The notes beneath the pieces are model-generated. The model made no database searches. It was not told the origin of the DNA and saw only the letters and a program-made list of their open reading frames with translations. A DNA stretch of 33,090 nt from a virus, in the IMG/VR virus record IMGVR_UViG_3300030519_000033, positions 1-33,090 of that record, one strand, 5' to 3'. The stretch's first letter is position 1. Each line of letters begins with the position of its first letter. Below, piece after piece: positions 6,127 through 12,466 of this stretch. The position numbers were made by a program, and so were the translations under genes.

Positions 6127-6624
6127 TTAGTTGTAAAAATAACCAAGTTCGCGGAGCGAGGAAAATGCTTTGGGGCGTTCGGTCGTGGCCGTGCCCATGA
6201 TGACATGGTCCACCACTTCAATTTTGAGGAGCTGGCCGGCGCGGATCAAATCGCGTGTTACCTTTATGTCCGCCTCGCTGGGTGTCGGGTCCCCGCTGGG
6301 GTGATTATGCACGAGCACGATGCCGGCCGCGTTCATCACGATTGCGGCCTTGAAGACTTCGCGCGGGTGCACTAGGAGCGTGTCCAGTGTTCCCATGGTG
6401 ATGATTTCAAAACCGATTGGGCGCTTGCGGGTGTTCAACCCGACGATGGTGAAATTTTCCACGTCCGGCCGATAGATGACGGAGGCCGCAAGGCGCGGCG
6501 TGAGATAGTCGGCGATGGCTTGCGGTTGGTCCAGAATCGTCTCGAAAGGCATGGCTTCATTTAATCTCATCAATTTGTATTCGCTGCCCCGCAGGATCAC
6601 CTGCCAATTTGTGTGTTCGTTCAT
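6127..6624 (-). CDS. radC: RadC-like JAB/MPN-domain protein
   Basis: This 165-residue protein consists of the JAB (MPN+) domain alone. The signature VHNHPSGDPTPSEAD spans about residues 105-119, with metal ligands His106, His108 and Asp119 and the expected Ser110. Upstream it has the typical NTRKRPIGFEIITMGTLDTLLVHPREVFKAA stretch, here residues 65-94. Full-length RadC (about 220 aa) also has an N-terminal helix-hairpin-helix region, which is absent; phage and plasmid RadC proteins are often this short. Despite its name, RadC's role in DNA repair is unproven. The start at 6624 lies just after a 20-bp palindrome. Confidence 0.9.
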   Translation of the reverse strand: MNEHTNWQVILRGSEYKLMRLNEAMPFETILDQPQAIADYLTPRLAASVIYRPDVENFTIVGLNTRKRPIGFEIITMGTLDTLLVHPREVFKAAIVMNAAGIVLVHNHPSGDPTPSEADIKVTRDLIRAGQLLKIEVVDHVIMGTATTERPKAFSSLRELGYFYN

Positions 6625-6640
6625 GGTATTTTTAAAGGTG

Positions 6641-6660
6641 GGCCGGGCACGTGCCCGGCC
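6641..6660. repeat. Perfect 20-bp palindrome between DUF6573 gene and radC-like gene
   Basis: GGCCGGGCAC followed directly by its reverse complement GTGCCCGGCC. It lies in the 44-base gap upstream of the radC-like ATG. As RNA it gives an 8-bp stem with a four-base loop, without a clear U-tract in either direction. As DNA it is a symmetric binding-site candidate. Confidence 0.6.
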
Positions 6661-6668
6661 GTTTGGTT

Positions 6669-7127
6669 TTAGTCTTCGTTCGGTAGCAGGATGGTGAGCA
6701 CTGGCGCGGCCGTGTCGCCGGGTCCGCAAACGGCGTAAAGGTCCACGGGTTGCGGCCGGCCGATGCCGCGCGCATCTATGAGGACACGAAAGTTTAAACG
6801 GTCGGCCGGGTTGCCGGATTCTATGGCGTGCAACATCATGGTGAACACGTCATGCAGCCGGCCGGCGACGTCCTGACCGCCGGGCAATTTGATTTGCGTG
6901 CAACCGCTGCCCTCGGCGGCCGGGACCCATTCACCGCCCGCGCCACACGTCGCGGACCATGCCGACAGCGTCATGGCCACTGGGTATTTGAACGGGCACG
7001 GCGTGAGGACCGTGGACACGTCCACGAGGACACCGTCGGCGATGGCTTGCGCGCGCGAGTAACCCGAAATTACGGGACCAAATAAACTTTCGAGACTTTC
7101 CGTTTCTGCTTCGTCAAATGTTTTCAT
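6669..7127 (-). CDS. DUF6573 family protein
   Basis: This 152-residue protein has the hallmark SGYSRAQAIADGVLVDVS (residues about 21-38) followed by PFKYPVAMTLSAW, which I recognise from the DUF6573 family of phage and plasmid proteins. The C-terminal half (RLHDVFTMMLHAIESGNPADR, then FRVLID and DLYAVCGPGD) also fits. Molecular function is unknown. It is the first gene of the leftward operon, 43 to 45 bases downstream of the predicted start point, with an AAGGAAAAA Shine-Dalgarno-like site upstream of ATG 7127. Confidence 0.8.
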   Translation of the reverse strand: MKTFDEAETESLESLFGPVISGYSRAQAIADGVLVDVSTVLTPCPFKYPVAMTLSAWSATCGAGGEWVPAAEGSGCTQIKLPGGQDVAGRLHDVFTMMLHAIESGNPADRLNFRVLIDARGIGRPQPVDLYAVCGPGDTAAPVLTILLPNED

Positions 7128-7167
7128 GCTTTGTTTTTCCTTGTGTTCATTGATGTTTAACCGTCAC

Positions 7168-7184
7168 TGCATAACCATTATGCA
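7168..7184. promoter_or_regulatory. Second inverted repeat over the leftward -10 box
   Basis: TGCATAA, spacer CCA, TTATGCA: a perfect 7-bp inverted repeat that contains the leftward -10 hexamer (7177-7182). No counterpart is seen over the rightward -10. A protein bound here would block only the leftward promoter. Confidence 0.5.
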
Positions 7185-7205
7185 CCATAGAGCAATGAGT
7201 GTCAA
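7177..7205 (-). promoter_or_regulatory. Leftward sigma70-type promoter
   Basis: On the minus strand TTGACA (7205-7200) and CATAAT (7182-7177) are separated by exactly 17 bases. Start of transcription would fall near 7170, giving a leader of roughly 43 bases to the DUF6573 ATG. The -35 box is one arm of the palindrome at 7200-7219. Confidence 0.7.
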
Positions 7206-7219
7206 ATTTACATTTGACA
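7200..7219. promoter_or_regulatory. Operator-like inverted repeat carrying both -35 boxes
   Basis: TGTCAAAT, spacer TTAC, ATTTGACA: a perfect 8-bp inverted repeat. The two arms are the -35 elements of the leftward and rightward promoters, only eight bases apart, so polymerases could hardly occupy both together. It is also a fitting site for a dimeric repressor such as one of the RHH proteins. Confidence 0.65.
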
Positions 7220-7242
7220 TCCAGTAAGAATGATTCATAATA
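7214..7242 (+). promoter_or_regulatory. Rightward sigma70-type promoter
   Basis: TTGACA (7214-7219) is followed by CATAAT (7236-7241, 16-base spacer) or ATAATA (7237-7242, 17-base spacer). Start of transcription would be about 7248-7250, at or just before the GTG at 7251. The -35 box is the other arm of the same palindrome. Confidence 0.7.
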
Positions 7243-7250
7243 GATGCACA

Positions 7251-7433
7251 GTGAGTGCCAAACGCAACCCCAAGCCAGCGCCGGCCCCGGCGTTTTACCG
7301 CTTCACGTTCTCCCTGCCGGCGGAGCTGAAAGAGTTTGTCGAGACGCGCGCGCGCGCGCCGCGGCACGCGGGCAACCTCTCCAGCTATATCCGTGACCTG
7401 GTCATCACCGACAAGGAGAAATCCGCCGCATGA
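7251..7433 (+). CDS. Ribbon-helix-helix DNA-binding protein, first gene of the rightward operon
   Basis: This is a 60-residue protein. A basic Pro-rich N-terminus is followed at residues 16-54 by YRFTFSLPAELKEFVETRAR, then NLSSYIRDLVITD, a good ribbon-helix-helix pattern. I choose the GTG at 7251 over the ATG at 7230, because the latter lies between the -35 and -10 boxes of the rightward promoter. This makes the mRNA leaderless or nearly so. It likely binds the adjacent inverted repeats and regulates the two divergent operons, like small phage Arc-type repressors. The next gene is coupled by ATGA. Targets are inferred. Confidence 0.7.
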   Translation: MSAKRNPKPAPAPAFYRFTFSLPAELKEFVETRARAPRHAGNLSSYIRDLVITDKEKSAA

Positions 7434-7624
7434 GCGCCTGCGCCGCCATGCCGCTAACCGCCCTCGGCGCCGCCGTGGAGCGTTTCAATGTGGCTTTCAA
7501 TTATTCAATCGCGCTGCCGGTGCCCCGCACGTTTTTTTTCGTCATGGTCGAGGTCGCACACCTGCGCGGCCGGCGTGACATCGGGCAGGAGCTGCTTGCC
7601 GCCATTCGGGAGGTGCCCGAGTGA
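7430..7624 (+). CDS. Small hypothetical protein
   Basis: This 64-residue protein starts MSACAAMPLTALGAAVERFN, with a central VPRTFFFVMVEVAHLRGRRD. It overlaps the RHH gene by four bases (ATGA) and the zinc-ribbon gene by four bases (GTGA), so it is embedded in a coupled early operon. No motif recognised. Confidence 0.6.
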   Translation: MSACAAMPLTALGAAVERFNVAFNYSIALPVPRTFFFVMVEVAHLRGRRDIGQELLAAIREVPE

Positions 7625-7848
7625 AACGTGCCCGGCATGTTCTGCCAAGCCTGTCCGCCTGCGCGCGTGACGGCTACTTTTTTTGCGCGGATTGTCGGCA
7701 GGTCGTGCAAAGGATCGAGCATGACTATCTGCCGGCGGCCTGCGGTCAATGCGGTTCGCATCGGGTTCACTGGCACGCTCCAGTGCTGGAGCTGCCGGAC
7801 GCGGCGCGCTTTTTAACGTCTCATCCTGGCCGGCAATCGGCGGACTGA
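7621..7848 (+). CDS. Small zinc-ribbon protein
   Basis: This 75-residue protein has a zinc-ribbon arrangement CADC (residues 22-25) and CGQC (41-44), with His34, His47 and His50 nearby. It starts at GTG 7621 within the previous stop; a GGGAGG Shine-Dalgarno lies six bases upstream, the same configuration as the gene at 1421. It is probably a small nucleic-acid-binding or adaptor protein of the early region. Specific function unknown. Confidence 0.65.
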   Translation: MKRARHVLPSLSACARDGYFFCADCRQVVQRIEHDYLPAACGQCGSHRVHWHAPVLELPDAARFLTSHPGRQSAD

Positions 7849-7865
7849 AAACCCGCCGCGTTTTT

Positions 7866-8120
7866 ATGCCTACTCCAAACCGTCTTTACAGCGTGCAGGA
7901 CAGCCGGCGGCTTTTCTATCCGTCGCGCTCTGATCGCTGGGTCAAGGACACGTTCACGGACGGCAGCTACGGGCCAGTCATCCGCGATGGTGCCGGCTGG
8001 ATGATCTCCGAGGTGGCGCTGGTCTCATACCAGACCCGCCACGAGGTCGGGACCAGAGTGGTCGAGCTGCGCGCCGGCCAGCGTGCGCTGGTCGAACGGC
8101 AAAAAAGCGCCGCCGGCTAA
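7866..8120 (+). CDS. Putative excisionase-like / HTH_17-type small protein
   Basis: This 84-residue protein has the architecture of excisionase-type MerR-like winged helices. An N-terminal YSVQDSRRLFYPSRSDRWVK helix-turn-helix region (residues 7-26) is followed by a hairpin with GPVIRDGAGWMISEVALVSY (residues 35-54), comparable to the ys..eAA.lL.vs...v..wi..g.......gg.w.i...al..y pattern. ATG 7866 is chosen because earlier in-frame codons overlap the zinc-ribbon gene. If it is an excisionase it would act with the integrase at the TGGTGCG arrays. The match is by pattern only and other small DNA-binding roles are possible. Confidence 0.5.
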   Translation: MPTPNRLYSVQDSRRLFYPSRSDRWVKDTFTDGSYGPVIRDGAGWMISEVALVSYQTRHEVGTRVVELRAGQRALVERQKSAAG

Positions 8121-8280
8121 AGTAGCAGGATTCCGCCTTAATGCAGGGCGCGAAGACTGGTTAGGTTGCTGGCAGAGAAGATTGCAAAAGGCGCTGGCAC
8201 CGCGCACGAGGATCACGACGAGGAGCGCAGTTGATTGGCTCTGCGGTGCGCTCGGTTGCAGTTCAGTCACTTGCATTAGT

Positions 8281-8298
8281 TGGTGCGCTGGTGGTGCG
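8281..8298 (+). repeat. TGGTGCG motif cluster D (two copies), remote from attP
   Basis: TGGTGCG occurs at 8281 and 8292, 11 bp apart, inside the same TTGGTGCGCTGGTGGTGCGG block found three times around attP, about 5 kb away. Identity of the whole 20-base block makes chance unlikely. Confidence 0.7.
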
Positions 8299-8321
8299 GT
8301 TGGCGCGGCCTGGGTCGGGCC

Positions 8322-8363
8322 GGGCAGCTGGCCGGGGGGGGGGTCCCGCCCGGGCCGCTGCCC
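8322..8363. other. GC-rich hairpin with G10 loop strand
   Basis: GGGCAGC (8322-8328) pairs with GCTGCCC (8357-8363). Between them lie GGCC arms and a run of ten G opposite CCCGCCC, so a long imperfect stem is possible. The G-run could also join a G-quadruplex. There is no U-tract. Confidence 0.45.
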
Positions 8364-8441
8364 CGAATTTACTAATGGGTCCGCCACACCGGGATTTACA
8401 GGCAAAGGTTCATCGGTTCAACCACGGGAAATCAAAACAAA

Positions 8442-8756
8442 ATGAAAAACATCGCTCTGCACACATCGCTCAAAAAACGCGGCCTCTCCTTTGGCAAGCT
8501 CGCAGTGCTGGCCAACGTCGGGCGCGCCCATCTATCACAGGTTCTGGCCAACGTGCCGGGACGCGGCTTCAAGACCCGGCCCAAGCTCTTCCTGCACCTG
8601 ACGGAGGAGGAGATCGGACTGCTCGGCTGGACGGAGGAGTATCAGGTTTGGAAAAAAAACCGGCCGGAAAATGCGGCGGCCCCTCGCCGCGAACAAAGTT
8701 CCACGGAGAACATTGTTCCACCCCCAGCGGAGCCGGCGGAAGGAGTGACGCCATGA
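8442..8756 (+). CDS. HTH DNA-binding protein (Cro/CI-type candidate)
   Basis: This is a 104-residue protein. Residues 5-45 (LHTSLKKRGLSFGKLAVLAN, then GRAHLSQVLANVPGRG) fit a helix-turn-helix of the XRE/lambda-repressor type, with a longer loop. LHLTEEEIGLLGW follows, and the C-terminus is Pro/Glu-rich and unstructured. There is no peptidase-type C-terminal domain, so it would be a Cro-like or short repressor. Its ATG follows AAATCAAAACAAA, the A-rich leader, and it is coupled to the replication gene (ATGA). The TGGTGCG pair about 145 bases upstream may be its operator. Confidence 0.65.
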   Translation: MKNIALHTSLKKRGLSFGKLAVLANVGRAHLSQVLANVPGRGFKTRPKLFLHLTEEEIGLLGWTEEYQVWKKNRPENAAAPRREQSSTENIVPPPAEPAEGVTP

Positions 8757-9550
8757 GCGTCAAGGCCTCCTCGGCGGTGTGGCAAACCAGTGTCACCAAG
8801 GGCGGGGAATTGCTCGTCCTCCTGGCGCTGGCGGACCGGGCGAATGACGCCGGCATGTGTTACCCAGGGCTGGAGGACATCGCCGGGAAGAGCCGTTTGA
8901 GCATCCGGCAGGTCCGGCGGTGCATCCGGCAACTGGAGAAAATCGGGGAGCTGATCGTGGAGCTTAACGACGGCCCGCGCTGGTGCAACCGCTACACGTT
9001 GACGGCCGTAACCAAAGGCGCTTACGCGGACATTCCGCGCGGCCGGCCGACCCCGGACAAAATGTCCCACCGGACAAAATGTCCGCCGGACAAATCGGTG
9101 CCGGAAATGTCCGCCGAACCATCAGGAACCGTAACACCCCCCAAGGACCCTGCCGGGTATGACGAGGGCGTCAGGTGTGCGGAGTTTCCGGGACTGGAGG
9201 AAGTCCTGAAATTCGGGGAGGCTTACGCCGGCTGCCCGGCCAAGGGCGTCCCGGCAAAAATCCCGGCGCTGTGGTCCAACAATTATTTCCACTACCGGAC
9301 CTTCGAGGCTGAATCCTGGCCGGTGGCGTGGAAAAAAGCGATGGTCTTCAAGTTCGAGCTGGACTGGGTGAACGGCCACCCCAACGCGCGCGGCATCCTC
9401 CAGTTCAACCGGGGAAAAAACGGCGGCCATTTTCCGGAAAAAAACGGCCTCAAGCGCGAGCGCGGGGAAATCCTCCAACAAATCGAAATTGCCCGCGAGC
9501 GCGGCCTGCCGGGCATCGCGGAATTGGAACGGGAGCTGGCCGCCGCATGA
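8753..9550 (+). CDS. Replication initiator / helicase-loader-like protein with N-terminal HTH_36
   Basis: This is a 265-residue protein. The N-terminal 70 residues (GGELLVLLALADRANDAGMC, PGLEDIAGKSRLSIRQVRRC, IRQLEKIGELIVE) form a winged HTH_36 domain as in phage replication organizers. A polar linker (about 85-130) is followed by a C-terminal part (PALWSNNYFHYRTFEAESWP, then WKKAMVFKFELDWVNGHPNA) whose fold I do not recognise. It is immediately upstream of, and coupled to, the DnaB-like helicase, which is where initiators or loaders sit. A strong AAGGAG site precedes ATG 8753. It likely recognises the origin and recruits helicase. Confidence 0.75.
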   Translation: MSVKASSAVWQTSVTKGGELLVLLALADRANDAGMCYPGLEDIAGKSRLSIRQVRRCIRQLEKIGELIVELNDGPRWCNRYTLTAVTKGAYADIPRGRPTPDKMSHRTKCPPDKSVPEMSAEPSGTVTPPKDPAGYDEGVRCAEFPGLEEVLKFGEAYAGCPAKGVPAKIPALWSNNYFHYRTFEAESWPVAWKKAMVFKFELDWVNGHPNARGILQFNRGKNGGHFPEKNGLKRERGEILQQIEIARERGLPGIAELERELAAA

Positions 9551-10953
9551 ACGAGCCACAATCAGACAACCCCGACCGGCTGCCGCCGCATGATTTGCCG
9601 GCGGAAATGGGCGTGCTGGGCTGCTGCCTGCTGGACCCGGTGGCGGCGTTGCCCGACGCGCAAAGCCGGCTGGGCACGGACGAGGTTTTCTTCGACCTGC
9701 GCAACGCGGAAATCTGGCACGCGCTGACGTTCCTGAAATCCAAGTGCATCCCGATTGATGTCATCACGCTGCGCACGGAGCTGGTGAGCCGCAACCGCTT
9801 TGACAACGTCGGCGGCTTTCAATACCTGGAGCAGTTGCAAGCGGTGGTCCCCTCGGCCGCGAACCTGCCGGAATACCTGGACATCGTCTGGGAGAAATAC
9901 CTGGCGCGCCAGTTGATCGCCAAAAACATCCAGCAGGTGGGCGCGGTGTTTGAGACGAGCGGCCTCTCGGAATCCTTCATTGTGCGGATGGCGGAGCAGC
10001 ACGCCCGCTGGAACGCGCTCTTGGCGCGCGGCGTGGTGACCCCGAAAAATCTGTGCGCGCCGGCCGACTTCGGGGACGCCTACTACAACGTGTGGTTCAA
10101 GCGCGTGCTGGAGGATTACGGCTGGGAGCTGCCGTTTAAATTCCCCATGCGCATCCGGCCGAGCGAGCTGACGCTCTTCACCGGCGACAATGGCGCGGGC
10201 AAAAGTTCGATGCTGGGCCAGATCGCCATTGTCTGCGGCAAACAGTTTGAGCAGGGCGAGAAAATCGTGATTGCGTCCATGGAAGTGCCGCCGGAAATCA
10301 CGCTCTGGATCATGGCGCGGCAACTCCTGGGCGTGGGCAAGCTAGAGGAGAACGACGCGAATTTGCGGCTGATTACCAAGGCGCTGGCGTGGCTCAATGA
10401 GCGCGTGCTCATCTACAATTTCCTGGGCATCACCGACTGGCGCGAGTTGCTGAACACGTTCATCTACGCGCGCGAGCATCTGAAGGGCGCGGTGTTCATC
10501 GTGGACTCGGTCATGCGCATCGGCATCCCGGATGATGACTACGCGATGCAGGGTTTGGTCGCCATGCAGTTCGCGGATTTTGCGGTCAAGCGCGGCGCGC
10601 ACGTCTTCCTGGTGGTCCACGAAAACAAGGGCGAAGGCCGCGCGAAGGACCGCGTGCGCGGCTCTAAACAGTGGACCGACAACGCGCACAATGTCGTGGC
10701 CGTAAAACGCAACGAGGCCAAGGCCGAAAAGTTGGAGGAGTGGAAGCAGCAACTCCTCGCCAAGGAAATCACCAAGGAGGAATTCGACAAGAAGCGCGAC
10801 GGCGTGCGCGGGCTGTGGGACACCAAGTTCATTTTGAACAAGCAGCGCTGGCCGGGCAGCCAGCAGAACGCCAGCCGGTGGCTCTTCTTCAATTTTGAGA
10901 GCCTGCAATTTCACGAATATCCCGACGACGGCAACATTGATTTCATGCTATGA
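9547..10953 (+). CDS. dnaB: Replicative DNA helicase (DnaB-like)
   Basis: This 468-residue protein has DnaB layout. The N-terminal domain is recognisable from PHDLPAEMGVLGCCLLDP (residues 14-31) and DVITLRTEL. A linker leads to a RecA-like domain with Walker A GDNGAGKSS (213-221), then IASMEVPPE, a Walker B strand AVFIVDS, and VVHENKGEGRAKDRVRGSKQ in the H3/DNA-loop region. It unwinds DNA ahead of the phage replication fork. ATG 9547 overlaps the preceding stop; its own stop overlaps the HNH gene start. A charged coiled-coil stretch (KAEKLEEWKQQLLAKEITKE) is inserted near the C-terminus, compatible with T7-gp4- or DnaB-type phage helicases. Confidence 0.93.
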   Translation: MNEPQSDNPDRLPPHDLPAEMGVLGCCLLDPVAALPDAQSRLGTDEVFFDLRNAEIWHALTFLKSKCIPIDVITLRTELVSRNRFDNVGGFQYLEQLQAVVPSAANLPEYLDIVWEKYLARQLIAKNIQQVGAVFETSGLSESFIVRMAEQHARWNALLARGVVTPKNLCAPADFGDAYYNVWFKRVLEDYGWELPFKFPMRIRPSELTLFTGDNGAGKSSMLGQIAIVCGKQFEQGEKIVIASMEVPPEITLWIMARQLLGVGKLEENDANLRLITKALAWLNERVLIYNFLGITDWRELLNTFIYAREHLKGAVFIVDSVMRIGIPDDDYAMQGLVAMQFADFAVKRGAHVFLVVHENKGEGRAKDRVRGSKQWTDNAHNVVAVKRNEAKAEKLEEWKQQLLAKEITKEEFDKKRDGVRGLWDTKFILNKQRWPGSQQNASRWLFFNFESLQFHEYPDDGNIDFML

Positions 10954-11294
10954 GCAAGGACATCAAACACGCATCGGAGATTCATCGCATCACGCGTTAC
11001 GCGCGGGAAATCCGGGCGCGGCTCATCACCAAACTGGGCGGCGTCTGCATCCTTTGCCTGGAGGCCGACCCGGACAAACTGGAGTTTGATCACAAATACG
11101 GCCGGAGTTACGACCCGCGCACTTTGAGCTACTCGGCCCGCATGAAACGCTACGAGCGCGAAGCGGAGCTGGACCTGTTGCGGCTGCTGTGCAGCGACTG
11201 CAACAAGAAAGTCCGCGTTAAAAATGACAACGGCGAAATCATCCGCACCGAACACGCCGGGTTGGTGCCGCTCACCCCGGACCTGCCCTATTAA
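10950..11294 (+). CDS. HNH endonuclease-like protein
   Basis: This 114-residue protein has C33-x2-C36, then LEFDHKYGR with His48 as the general-base candidate, then LLRLLCSDCNKK with C81-x2-C84. That is an HNH fold with a structural zinc site. It overlaps dnaB by four bases. HNH proteins of this size often assist terminase in cos-type phages, but here about 2.5 kb and six genes separate it from terminase, so a replication-linked nicking role is equally possible. The final HNH residue is an Asn (N85 in CNKK). Confidence 0.8.
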   Translation: MSKDIKHASEIHRITRYAREIRARLITKLGGVCILCLEADPDKLEFDHKYGRSYDPRTLSYSARMKRYEREAELDLLRLLCSDCNKKVRVKNDNGEIIRTEHAGLVPLTPDLPY

Positions 11295-11299
11295 AAATT

Positions 11300-11533
11300 A
11301 TGAGTTTGAGAAACCCGACCAATGACGAGCTGCTCAAAAGCTGCTACGCGGACACCCACCGCGCCGCCGACCTCGTGAGCGACCTGGAAAACATCGCGCG
11401 CGATGACGTGGTGCTGGCCCAGGACGCCCTGCCAAAACTCGTGGACCTGCATCGCACGCTGCAAACCGCGTGCGGGGCGGCGCTGGCCCTTTCCCAGCGC
11501 GCGAAGGGCAACGTGCCGCCGCGCCAAGGCTGA
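11300..11533 (+). CDS. Small hypothetical protein
   Basis: This 77-residue, mainly helical protein (MSLRNPTNDELLKSCYADTH, then LVSDLENIARDDVVLAQDAL) is probably cytoplasmic. The ATG follows TATTAAAAATT, five bases after the HNH stop. The next gene begins one base after its stop. No family recognised. Confidence 0.6.
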   Translation: MSLRNPTNDELLKSCYADTHRAADLVSDLENIARDDVVLAQDALPKLVDLHRTLQTACGAALALSQRAKGNVPPRQG

Positions 11534-11534
11534 C

Positions 11535-11822
11535 ATGAAAACGACCCCCAACTGGCGGGCGAAAACGATCACGACGGCGGACGGCCTGTTCGTCAACGTG
11601 AACGATGTGAAGCGCGCGCTCATGGATGTGGACCTGCTGCTGGAGTGCGCGAGCATGATCCGGCTGGCGAAAGAATTCAACCACCCGCCGCTCGCCGGCG
11701 TGCGCCTGTGCATTTTGTGCGCGCTTGCGGAAACGACGGGGCAACTGCTGCCGCAAATTATGGACCTGGTCATCGAGGACCCGCCGAAAATTCCGCCGGC
11801 TCCGCCGGAAAAGAAACCATGA
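11535..11822 (+). CDS. Hypothetical protein
   Basis: This 95-residue protein has an N-terminal TITTADGLFVNVNDVKRAL and a helical core with two Cys in VRLCILCALAETTGQLL. The tail PPKIPPAPPEKKP is Pro-rich. ATG 11535 follows directly on the previous stop, and the stop overlaps the next ATG. Not recognised. Confidence 0.6.
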   Translation: MKTTPNWRAKTITTADGLFVNVNDVKRALMDVDLLLECASMIRLAKEFNHPPLAGVRLCILCALAETTGQLLPQIMDLVIEDPPKIPPAPPEKKP

Positions 11823-12466
11823 ACGGCGAGGACAACATTGTGGATTCAGGTTTGCCGCCGCTCGTCCCGGACGCGGCCCAGCTCCGCGTCGCGCAACAAG
11901 GCGTGGAATTCGCGGCGGACGTGGTGACGAAATCCGCGCGGAAACTGGCGGAGAAAACCTTCGAGCTGGAGCAGCTCGCCATGTTTGGCGAAGTGGAATT
12001 TGAGCCGGCCATGCTGCTGCCGGGTGATGAGCTGCGGAAAAATTACACGGGCGAGCAGGCGGAGAAAATGGAGTGGCGGCGCAACGCGTGCATCCGAATG
12101 ATTTCCTACGGCGTGCCCGCCCAGGATATTGCGAAGGACCTGCACATGAATTTGCGGACCGTGGCGGCCGTGGCCGTCAACAACGGCAAGATGCTCGCCG
12201 GCTTCACCGACCAGTTTGCCAAAGAGTTGCTCGCCAGTGCGGCCGGGGATATTGCACTCGCCGACACGAAAAAGCATGAGGCGAGCTACAAGGATTTGCA
12301 CATCGGCGCGGGGATCAAAATGCAGAACGCCAGCGCCCTCAAAGTGATGGCGGAGATCAGCGCGCCCGCCGTGGACATCGAGGCCGACAACGGGAAGCTC
12401 GCCGGCCTGCGCGAGAAAATCAAACTGCTCAAACCAACCGAACAGCCAACCCCCCAAACTGTATGA
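11819..12466 (+). CDS. HTH protein, candidate small terminase subunit
   Basis: This 215-residue protein has a central helix-turn-helix: ACIRMISYGVPAQDIAKDLH, then MNLRTVAAVAVNNGKML, at about residues 90-125. Predicted helices follow (EASYKDLHIGAGIKMQNASA). Size, a DNA-recognition HTH and a position upstream of the large terminase suit a small terminase (pac/cos recognition) subunit, although two or three genes intervene. A late transcription regulator would look the same. Start coupled by ATGA. Confidence 0.5.
   Translation: MNGEDNIVDSGLPPLVPDAAQLRVAQQGVEFAADVVTKSARKLAEKTFELEQLAMFGEVEFEPAMLLPGDELRKNYTGEQAEKMEWRRNACIRMISYGVPAQDIAKDLHMNLRTVAAVAVNNGKMLAGFTDQFAKELLASAAGDIALADTKKHEASYKDLHIGAGIKMQNASALKVMAEISAPAVDIEADNGKLAGLREKIKLLKPTEQPTPQTV

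Larger units (their letters stand above)
8121..8441. other. 320-base gene-free region with motif repeats and G-rich hairpin
   Basis: No supported gene lies here; open frames overlap neighbours and have no start context. It holds two TGGTGCG motifs (8281 and 8292), a degenerate copy at about 8234, a run of ten G (8334-8343) and a GC-rich hairpin (8322-8363). It ends in an A-rich leader before the HTH gene. It separates the early regulatory genes from the replication genes, so it may hold an operator or the replication origin. Confidence 0.5.

Noticed and set aside
8083-8445. Open frames across the 8121-8441 region
   Set aside because: They overlap the 7866 gene or the HTH gene, translate G-run and repeat DNA into Gly/Trp-rich sequence, and lack start signals.
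10950-11294. HNH gene as a homing endonuclease inside an intron
   Set aside because: It is coupled to dnaB by overlap and interrupts no gene; flanking genes are intact.
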